Source: an uncultured bacterium
Lineage (GTDB): Bacteria > Verrucomicrobiota > Verrucomicrobiia > CAIQCK01
Assembly (NCBI GenBank): GCA_903870275.1
Contig: CAIQCK010000064.1
Span: 1 to 32,318 of the forward strand
Length of the DNA stretch: 32,318 nucleotides
Direction: 5' to 3'
In this document: in pieces, positions 1-6,122 of the stretch
How the letters are laid out: each line of letters begins with the position of its first letter
How positions within the stretch are numbered: the first letter of the stretch is position 1
Notes under the pieces: model-generated
Database searches by the model: none
The model's input: the letters and a program-made list of their open reading frames with translations, nothing else
Told to the model about the DNA's origin: nothing
Made by a program: the position numbers and the translations under genes

Positions 1-42
1 CCGGGCGCGATTGTGGTTGCGTCGCGGCAGAATCGCGCCCGG
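1..42. repeat. 12-bp perfect inverted repeat at the left edge
   Basis: ccgggcgcgatt (1-12) is the exact reverse complement of aatcgcgcccgg (31-42), with an 18-nt loop. It lies where the pdxB reading stops resembling its family, so it is either an inserted palindrome or a contig-end artefact. Confidence 0.6.
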
Positions 43-712
43 AGGTCGCGATCCACCTGACCGTTGCGGGATTATCCAAAACCGCGCCGCGGCAGGTGTT
101 GAGCAGCACGGTGCCCGGTTTCATCCGTTTCAGAAACGCTGCGTCGGCCATGTGCCAGGTTTTATCCGCGCCCGTCTTCGTCAGCGGCACGTGGAGCGAG
201 ATGAAGTCGCTCTTCATCAACGCCTCCAGCGGCAGGAATCGCTTTTCGCACGGAAATAGCCGCGCCAGCGGCGGGTCGTTCTGCAGCACCTTCATGCCGA
301 GCGCCTCGCATTTCGCCACAACCTTGCTGCCCACGTTGCCGACGCCGACAACGCCAATGATCTTGCCTTCGAGCCGGTAGCCGCCGCGTTTGGCGAGGAC
401 CAGCAATGCGCAGACGACGTATTCGGCGACGGAATTGGCGTTGCAACCGGGCGCGCTGGCGAAGGCGATGCCGCGCTCGCGTAGATACGCCTCGTCCACG
501 TGATCGGTGCCTATCGTGCAGGTGCCGACGAAGCGGACGCGGCTGCCGTCGAGCAACTCGCGGCCGACTTTCGTGATCGAGCGGATGATGAGCATGTCCG
601 CGTCGCGCACGGCGGCGGCGTCCATTTTGCGGCCGTGCATCGTTACCACGTCGCCGAGCCGGCCAAACGCTTCGCGGCCAAACGGGATGTTCTCGTCCAC
701 GAGGATTTTCAT
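1..712 (-). CDS. pdxB: Erythronate-4-phosphate dehydrogenase, partial at window edge
   Basis: N-terminal part of a D-isomer-specific 2-hydroxyacid dehydrogenase. PdxB oxidises 4-phosphoerythronate in the DXP-dependent pyridoxal-phosphate pathway. The start MKILVDENIPFGREAFGRLG, then FVGTCTIGTDHVDEAYL, APGCNANSVAEYV, the NAD-binding GVVGVGNVGSK (about residues 120-130) and NTCRGAVLDN (Arg208, the expected catalytic arginine) match PdxB far better than SerA. The downstream catalytic Glu and His would lie outside the window. The frame stays open to base 1, but after about residue 217 the sequence no longer resembles the family (expected LDVWExEP region), and bases 1-42 form an inverted repeat. 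It starts 4 nt after the stop of the upstream PLP enzyme, so the two are probably cotranscribed; a PLP-dependent enzyme next to a PLP-synthesis gene makes sense. The PdxB call is confident; the last 20 codons are not. Confidence 0.85.
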   Translation of the reverse strand, partial: MKILVDENIPFGREAFGRLGDVVTMHGRKMDAAAVRDADMLIIRSITKVGRELLDGSRVRFVGTCTIGTDHVDEAYLRERGIAFASAPGCNANSVAEYVVCALLVLAKRGGYRLEGKIIGVVGVGNVGSKVVAKCEALGMKVLQNDPPLARLFPCEKRFLPLEALMKSDFISLHVPLTKTGADKTWHMADAAFLKRMKPGTVLLNTCRGAVLDNPATVRWIATSGRDSAATQPQSRP

Positions 713-716
713 GACA

Positions 717-1868
717 TCACTTTGCTGCTAGAGTTTGTTCGAAATCGGCGATCAGGTCGTCCGCGTCCTCGATGCCGGTGGAGACGCGCAGTAACGCGTC
801 GCTGATGCCGACGGCCGCGCGTTCCGCGGCGGTCATCTTGACGTGGGAGGTCTTGGCCGGGCTGGTCACGAGCGTCTCGACGCCGCCGAGGCTGACCGCG
901 GCGGTGGCGAGTTGGAAGCGGCCCAGCGCCGCGCCGGCTTGCGCCGCATCGCGCAACTCGAACGACAGCATTCCGCCAAAACCGCGCATCTGCCGCGCGG
1001 CGACCGCGTGGTCGGGATGGTCCGGCAGGCCGGGATAGTTGACGCGGGCGACCGCGGGATGTTTCTGCAGCCACCGCGCGAGTTTGCCGGCGTTCTCGTT
1101 CTGCCGCTCGACCCGCAGCGCCAGCGTTTTCAGCCCGCGCTCCAGCATGTAGCAGGTGTGGGCGTCCAGCATGCCGCCGTGGTTGACGGCGAAAGGCCGG
1201 ATGCGGGCGATGATCTCGCCCGATGCGATAACCGCGCCAGCGTTGAGGTCGCTGTGGCCGTTGAGATACTTCGTGGCGCTGTGGATGACCACGTCCAAGC
1301 CGGTCGCCAGCGGGTTCTGGTTGATCGGCGTGGCGAAGGTGTTGTCAATGACCGTCAGCAGCCCGCGCGCCTTGCCGAGGGCGGCGATGGCCGCGAGGTC
1401 CACACAGCGCAGCAGCGGGTTGGACGGTGACTCGACGAAGATGAGTTTCGTGGCGGGCCGAATCTGCGCCGCGAAATCGCCGTTGGCCTTCACAAAGGAA
1501 ACCTCGACGCCGAACTGCGTCAGCTCCGCCGCGACGAAGTGATAGGTGCCGCCGTAAAGGTCTTCCTGGAACACGGCGTGGTCGCCGGGTTCCAGCAGCG
1601 CGAACAGCACCGTGGTGATGGCCGCCATGCCGCTGCCAAAAACCAGCGCGTCCCCGCCCTGCTCCAGCGCGGCGAGCTTGGCGGCCACCGCGCGCTGGTT
1701 GGGTGTGTTGGAGTAGCGTTGGTAGATGTTCTGGCCCGACGGGTTCGGGCAAGCGTAGGAAGATGCGGTGAAGATGGGCGTGGTGACGGCGCCCGTGGCT
1801 GCATCGTGGTAACCGCCGGCGTGGACGCAGAGCGTGGCCGGTTTGAGGTTGGCGTTGTTCTTCTTCAT
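717..1868 (-). CDS. metB: Cys/Met-metabolism PLP enzyme, cystathionine gamma-synthase type
   Basis: A 383-aa PLP-dependent transsulfuration enzyme of the usual length for the family, cytoplasmic. Cystathionine gamma-synthase joins an activated homoserine ester to cysteine; close relatives are cystathionine beta/gamma-lyases and O-acetylhomoserine sulfhydrylase. Visible landmarks are the phosphate-binding Tyr49-x-Arg51 (IYQRYSNTPN), Tyr105 stacking on the cofactor (EDLYGGTYH), Asp175 (VIDNTFATP) and the Schiff-base lysine Lys200 in HSATKYLNGHSDL. The C-terminal SLGGVETLV and LRVSTGIEDADDLI are typical. Subfamily choice between synthase and lyase cannot be settled by eye. It is followed after 4 nt by pdxB. 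A possible promoter (TTGCGG, 17 nt, TAACGT) lies upstream, 14 nt from the ATG. Confidence 0.88.
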   Translation of the reverse strand: MKKNNANLKPATLCVHAGGYHDAATGAVTTPIFTASSYACPNPSGQNIYQRYSNTPNQRAVAAKLAALEQGGDALVFGSGMAAITTVLFALLEPGDHAVFQEDLYGGTYHFVAAELTQFGVEVSFVKANGDFAAQIRPATKLIFVESPSNPLLRCVDLAAIAALGKARGLLTVIDNTFATPINQNPLATGLDVVIHSATKYLNGHSDLNAGAVIASGEIIARIRPFAVNHGGMLDAHTCYMLERGLKTLALRVERQNENAGKLARWLQKHPAVARVNYPGLPDHPDHAVAARQMRGFGGMLSFELRDAAQAGAALGRFQLATAAVSLGGVETLVTSPAKTSHVKMTAAERAAVGISDALLRVSTGIEDADDLIADFEQTLAAK

Positions 1869-1882
1869 GGCTGCAAAGCGTG

Positions 1883-1911
1883 ACGTTACCGGCAGGGTCT
1901 CGTTCCCGCAA
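1883..1911 (-). promoter_or_regulatory. Possible promoter of the PLP enzyme-pdxB pair
   Basis: Minus strand: -35 TTGCGG (1906-1911), 17-nt spacer, -10 TAACGT (1883-1888), 14 nt before the ATG. The boxes are modest matches, but the geometry equals that of the other promoters in this window. Confidence 0.4.
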
Positions 1912-1928
1912 GCGCGGAACGGGCGGCT

Positions 1929-3206
1929 TCACCGGGCCACGGTGTGCCGGGCGTAGAACTCGATGACACCGCGCGCGACGGCGTCGGCGTATTCGCGGAA
2001 AATGGAACGGCGGCGCTGGCCGTCGAAGACGCGCTCGCCGTCGTAGTCGCCGGCCAGGAGGCGCGCGTAGGTCGTCGGGTTGTTCTGGTAATACGGCTCC
2101 AGATAAACCACCGGGCCGTGGAACAGCCGGTTCGCGATCAGATTGCGGGCGCGGACGAATGGGTTGTCGCTCACGACGGCGCTGTTCGGATCAAACTTGG
2201 CCGGCTCCGGCGGAAGTTTCAGGTCGGCGGCCATCGCGCGGCTGATCGCGTCGGCGGCGGCCAGTTCGGTCGGGTGCGAGTTTTCCAGCAGCTTCCAGAG
2301 CAGTTCAAATTTTCGCTGCGGCGTGTCTACGCTGCCGGGCGTGTAGCCGCCGTGGACCATTACGAGCAGGCGGTTGTCGGGCGCGGGCTTGTCGCCGTCG
2401 CCGGTGGCGTTGAAATGGATGCAGAGCGTCAGGTCGGGCCGCAGCCGGTCGTTGACGAGCGCGGCGCGGGCGCGAATCTCGGCGTTGCGGTAGAACTCCA
2501 GTTCCATCCGCTTGCGCACGGCGTCGAGCAGAAACGCCTCGCGCGCCAGTTCGCCCATCGCGCGCACGTCGGAGCGCGTGGCGACGTTCTCGCGGACGTA
2601 TTTTTCGGCCGGTTCGCGGCACTGCTCCAAGCTGGCGTCGGTCACCGGCTTGAGGTCGTTCTTGGTGAACAGCACCGTCGCGCCGGCGTGCTCGAGTTGC
2701 GGGGCGAGCAAGCGCGCGACGATGAGATTTTGCACCGCCTCCTGCTCCGCCGTGCCGTCGTTCATTTTGAAACTCCGTTCCTCCATCCGCGCGAACTCGC
2801 CGCCGATGTGGCCGGGGTCGAGCGCGATGCGCAGTCCGCGCAATGGCTGGTCCGGCGGATTCTTCAATGCGGGCAATTCTTCCAGCGTGTGGAACGTCCG
2901 TTTCACCACGCGGCGCGCGTCGGTTGCAAACTGGAGCTGGTAAAGTCGCTGCTCGTGCCGCTCGTCGTCGAAAATGAGGACGCTGTCGCCGTCGTAGGTG
3001 AGGAATTTCTGGAAGACGCCGGTCGGCGAGAAAACGCGGTCGAGGCGCGACGGAAACTCCGCGCGCGTCATGGTGCGTTGGAACGGGTCGAGCAATTCCC
3101 AGCGCGGCGCGTCGTCGGCGCGGAGAAGATGAGCAGATGGGAGTTGGGAGATGGAAGTTAGGAGGACAAAAACAGGCAGCAAACAGCGTAAAGGCGTAAA
3201 CTTCAT
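1929..3206 (-). CDS. Secreted N-acetylmuramoyl-L-alanine amidase (Amidase_3)
   Basis: Zinc amidase that removes stem peptides from murein, acting outside the cytoplasmic membrane. From ATG 3206 the protein has 425 residues. It opens with a signal peptide (MKFTPLRCLLPVFVLLTS), a spacer domain, then the amidase domain at RIALDPGHIGG with the first zinc ligand His133. Further ligands are probably the Glu in TAEQEAVQNL and the His in LCIHFNATGDG (the 'SIHANA' position). VVYLEPYYQNNPT near the end is the usual catalytic-Glu motif. An in-frame ATG at 3221 is possible, but 3206 gives the better signal peptide and has AGGAG close upstream. Part of the signal peptide and its cleavage region is encoded by a low-complexity repeat (3126-3158) that recurs inverted upstream. 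It sits 60 nt before the PLP enzyme gene and 85 nt after the M16 protease gene on the same strand. Confidence 0.87.
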   Translation of the reverse strand: MKFTPLRCLLPVFVLLTSISQLPSAHLLRADDAPRWELLDPFQRTMTRAEFPSRLDRVFSPTGVFQKFLTYDGDSVLIFDDERHEQRLYQLQFATDARRVVKRTFHTLEELPALKNPPDQPLRGLRIALDPGHIGGEFARMEERSFKMNDGTAEQEAVQNLIVARLLAPQLEHAGATVLFTKNDLKPVTDASLEQCREPAEKYVRENVATRSDVRAMGELAREAFLLDAVRKRMELEFYRNAEIRARAALVNDRLRPDLTLCIHFNATGDGDKPAPDNRLLVMVHGGYTPGSVDTPQRKFELLWKLLENSHPTELAAADAISRAMAADLKLPPEPAKFDPNSAVVSDNPFVRARNLIANRLFHGPVVYLEPYYQNNPTTYARLLAGDYDGERVFDGQRRRSIFREYADAVARGVIEFYARHTVAR

Positions 3207-3290
3207 TCTCCTGTTTCCCATCTCCTATTTTCTATCTCCAATCACCCAACTTCCAACTCCCATCTCCCAATTGCCGTCTGCCATCTTCCA
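3126..3290. repeat. Low-complexity GGGAGTTGGGAGATGG words, both orientations
   Basis: Bases 3133-3163 carry gatgggagttgggagatgg and related words; 3211-3290 carry the complementary words (ctcccatctcccaattgcc, atctcctattttctatctcc). Together they form a loose inverted repeat spanning the amidase signal-peptide codons and the intergenic gap after the M16 gene. Composition is quite unlike the surrounding GC-rich genes. Confidence 0.6.
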
Positions 3291-3291
3291 A

Positions 3292-6063
3292 TCAAGGCGC
3301 GGCGATGACGGTGATGACCTTGTCGGGCGCGGGCAGATATTTGCGGGCGGCGGCGAGCACGTCGGTGGGCGTGACTTTCCAGATGCCTTCGACGGCACGC
3401 GCGATCCAGTCCTGGCCGAGGCCGTAGAGTTCGAGGTCGCAGAGCGTGTCGGCGATGCCGGCATTGGTTTCCATCGTCATCAACATGCCGCCGACGAGCG
3501 TGGCGCGCGCCTGGTCGAGTTCGTCATCGGTCGGCGGCGCGGTGCGAATGCGCTCCAACTCGGTGCGCACGCTGCGGAGGGCGGTGTCCACGTCCTTCGG
3601 ATTGTTTTGCATCGCGAGCGTCCATGGCCGTTCGCCGCGGCTGCCGCGGAACTCGGTGGTGACGCTGTAGGTGAGGCCTTCTTTTTCGCGCAGCGAGGCG
3701 AGCAGCCGGCTGTTGAGCAGTTCGCCGCCGCCGAGGATGTGATTCGCGGCCAACGCGGCGAAATAATCCGGCGCATGAACGTCCACGCCGCGCGCGCCCA
3801 TGATAACGATCGCCTCGGCCTTGTCGGAAGTCGGCAGACGCACCGGTTTTCCGGTGGTGTCGGGGCGGAGCGATGGAATCGGCGACAGGTGCGCCGTCGG
3901 GCGCGGACCGATCGCCTGCCAGGAGCCGAAGAGCAATTGGAGTTTCGTGGCCACCTGCGCGGCGTCGAAATCGCCGACGACGGCGATGGTGGTGGTGTCG
4001 GGCCGGTAGTGTTTGCGGTAAAACGCCAGCAACTCGGAGCGCGTGGCGGCCCGGACGTCCGCCTCGCTGCCGCGCAGGTAATGGCGTTCGGGATGGCCTT
4101 CGGGATAAAGCGCCTCGCGCAGTTCCTGCATGGAGAGAACGTAGGGATTGTCGGAGTCCTCCTTGACCGCGTTCAGTTGCTCGGCGCGGACGTGCGAAAG
4201 TTCAGCGGCGGAAAACGCCGGCCGGCAAAGCACGTCGCGAATCAGCTCCAGCAACTTCGGCAGGTCCTGGCTAAGGCTGCGGCCGGCGACGGTCGCGTCG
4301 TCCATCGTGGCGTTGAAGGTGAGTTCCGCGCCGAGCGTGTCGAGTTCCTCGTGGAACTTCGCCGCGGAACGCGTCGCGGTGCCGCGGTTGAGCATCGCGG
4401 CGGTGAGCACGGCCAGGCCGGGCCGCGTCGGCGGGTCGAACAAACCGCCGGCGTCCACGCTTGCAGAGATGGCGGCGGTCGGGTTGGCGTGGTTCTCCTG
4501 AAGCAACAGCACCATGCCGTTGGGCAGCACTGTGCGCGTCGCGCGCGGCGCGAGCGCGGCGCGCGAAAGTGAAAGAGAAGAGCCAACGCGGTTTCGCGCC
4601 AGCAACCTCTTTCCCAATACTCCATCCCTCCGATCCTCCGTTTCTCCCATTCCGCCGCCGATCCGTCGCTGGATCGGGCCGGCCTTCGGCCGGGTCGGCG
4701 CGGGAAGCTCCTTGGAAATTTTCGTCGGCAGGAACCAGCCGATGGTGCGGTTGGCGGTGGTCAGGTATTTTCGCGCGACGGCGCGCACGTCCTGCGCGGT
4801 GACGCGCTCGGCTTGCTGGTTCATCGTCAACAGGTAGGTCCAGCGGTCCACGACTTCGTAGGAACCGAGCAGCGAACCTTGATCGCTGACGCCGTCCATC
4901 GCGAAGACGGTCTGCGTGATCGTCTGGCGTATCGCCTTCGCCAGCTCCGCCGGACTGACGAGTCTTTCCTGAACGTCGGCAATCGCGGCGTCGAGCACAC
5001 GCTCGAACTTTTTGCGGTCGGCGGTTTCGGAACAGGTGGCGAAAAGAGTTTCCCAGCCGGGATCGTGCTGCTGGCTGAATGACGAACTCACCTCGGTTGC
5101 CAGACCGGCGTCCGCCAGCGCGTGGTAGAGCCGCGAACTCCGGCCGACGGTCAGCAGCGAGTCGAGCACGCCGAGCGCGAACATGTCGCGGTCCGGCGTG
5201 CCGGGAATGTGATACATCGCCTCAAAATAAACCGCGCGCCCCTCGCCCTTCACCGTGACACGCCGCTCGCCTTCCTGCTCCGGCTCGACGCCGACGACCT
5301 TCGGCGGCTCCGGCCCGCGCGGGATGCCGCCGAAATGTTCGCGCACGCGGTCGAGCACCTTCGCGGTGTCGAAATCGCCGACGAGGATGAGGACAGCGTT
5401 GTTGGGCTGGTAGTAGGTCCGGTAGTAGGCGAGCACGTCGTTGCGCGTGATCGCCTGCACGTCGCACTTCCAGCCGATGACGGGCCAGTGATACGGATGC
5501 ACCGTGAACGCGGCGGCGCGCGTGGCCTCGTCGAGGCGGTTCAGCGGATTGTTTTCATCGCCGTCCAGTTCCGACAACACCACCTGCCGCTCGTGCGTCA
5601 GCTCCTGCGGGTCCATCGCGCAGTTGTGCATCCGGTCGGCCTCGATCCGCAGCACCGTTTCCAATCCGGACTTGCCCGCGGGCGCCGCGGCGTCGGACGG
5701 CATCGCAAAAAAATAGGCGGTGTAGTCGCTGTCGGTGAAGGCGTTGTTCTTGCCGCCCGCCAGCGCCGTGAGCCGGTCAATGTCGCCGCGCTTGAGCGTC
5801 GCCGTGCCCTTGAACATCATGTGCTCGATGAAATGGCTGATGCCGGTGATGCCGGGTCGCTCGTTGCGCGAGCCGACGCGGTAGTAGGTCCAGACGCTGA
5901 TGACCGGCGCGGCGTGAATTTCCTTGGTGATGACTTTCAATCCGTTCGACAGGACGGTTTCGCGAGGCGCCGAATTCTGCGCGACCGCCCACGACGGCAC
6001 AACCGATGTGACCAGCAGCGCGGCGAACAACGCGCGTCGAACAATGACAATCCAGGATGACAT
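3292..6063 (-). CDS. Two-domain M16 (pitrilysin-family) zinc metalloprotease, secreted
   Basis: A 923-aa tandem M16 protein with an N-terminal signal peptide (hydrophobic stretch ending SWAVAQN). The first half is catalytic: HFIEH (His77, Glu80, His81), then Glu158 in HERQVVLSE, the spacing expected of the inverted HxxEH zinc site, plus GGKNNAFTDSDYTAYFF. It continues with the substrate-pocket half-domain (YYRTYYQPNNAVLILVGDFD). The second half starts at TRTVLPNGMVLLLQENH and repeats the fold, but LAVLTAAML replaces the zinc motif, so it is the inactive partner that closes the chamber. The linker at about residues 455-487 is encoded by palindromes and a polypyrimidine repeat. Start: ATG 6063 is preferred over an in-frame TTG at 6072 because a promoter ends 7 nt before it. 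It probably degrades peptides in the periplasm; the substrate is unknown. Confidence 0.92.
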   Translation of the reverse strand: MSSWIVIVRRALFAALLVTSVVPSWAVAQNSAPRETVLSNGLKVITKEIHAAPVISVWTYYRVGSRNERPGITGISHFIEHMMFKGTATLKRGDIDRLTALAGGKNNAFTDSDYTAYFFAMPSDAAAPAGKSGLETVLRIEADRMHNCAMDPQELTHERQVVLSELDGDENNPLNRLDEATRAAAFTVHPYHWPVIGWKCDVQAITRNDVLAYYRTYYQPNNAVLILVGDFDTAKVLDRVREHFGGIPRGPEPPKVVGVEPEQEGERRVTVKGEGRAVYFEAMYHIPGTPDRDMFALGVLDSLLTVGRSSRLYHALADAGLATEVSSSFSQQHDPGWETLFATCSETADRKKFERVLDAAIADVQERLVSPAELAKAIRQTITQTVFAMDGVSDQGSLLGSYEVVDRWTYLLTMNQQAERVTAQDVRAVARKYLTTANRTIGWFLPTKISKELPAPTRPKAGPIQRRIGGGMGETEDRRDGVLGKRLLARNRVGSSLSLSRAALAPRATRTVLPNGMVLLLQENHANPTAAISASVDAGGLFDPPTRPGLAVLTAAMLNRGTATRSAAKFHEELDTLGAELTFNATMDDATVAGRSLSQDLPKLLELIRDVLCRPAFSAAELSHVRAEQLNAVKEDSDNPYVLSMQELREALYPEGHPERHYLRGSEADVRAATRSELLAFYRKHYRPDTTTIAVVGDFDAAQVATKLQLLFGSWQAIGPRPTAHLSPIPSLRPDTTGKPVRLPTSDKAEAIVIMGARGVDVHAPDYFAALAANHILGGGELLNSRLLASLREKEGLTYSVTTEFRGSRGERPWTLAMQNNPKDVDTALRSVRTELERIRTAPPTDDELDQARATLVGGMLMTMETNAGIADTLCDLELYGLGQDWIARAVEGIWKVTPTDVLAAARKYLPAPDKVITVIAAP
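4605..4693. repeat. Repeat cluster encoding the M16 interdomain linker
   Basis: 4605-4654 is a polypyrimidine run of words such as ccaatactccatccctccg. Next come two hairpins: cgatcc/ggatcg (4659-4676) and ccggcc-ttc-ggccgg (4679-4693). These are intergenic-type repeats read in frame in the segment joining the catalytic and inactive halves. Confidence 0.55.
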
Positions 6064-6070
6064 GGCTAGC

Positions 6071-6099
6071 AATTAAGATGTTTCGAGGCCGAAGGTCAA
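6071..6099 (-). promoter_or_regulatory. Promoter of the M16 protease gene, leaderless type
   Basis: Minus strand: -35 TTGACC (6094-6099), 17-nt spacer, -10 TTAATT (6071-6076), then GCTAGCC and ATG at 6063. The -10 ends 7 nt before the start, so the mRNA should begin at or next to the ATG; no Shine-Dalgarno is present. Confidence 0.65.
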
Positions 6100-6122
6100 G
6101 CTGCGGTGGTGCGACTGCCGCG

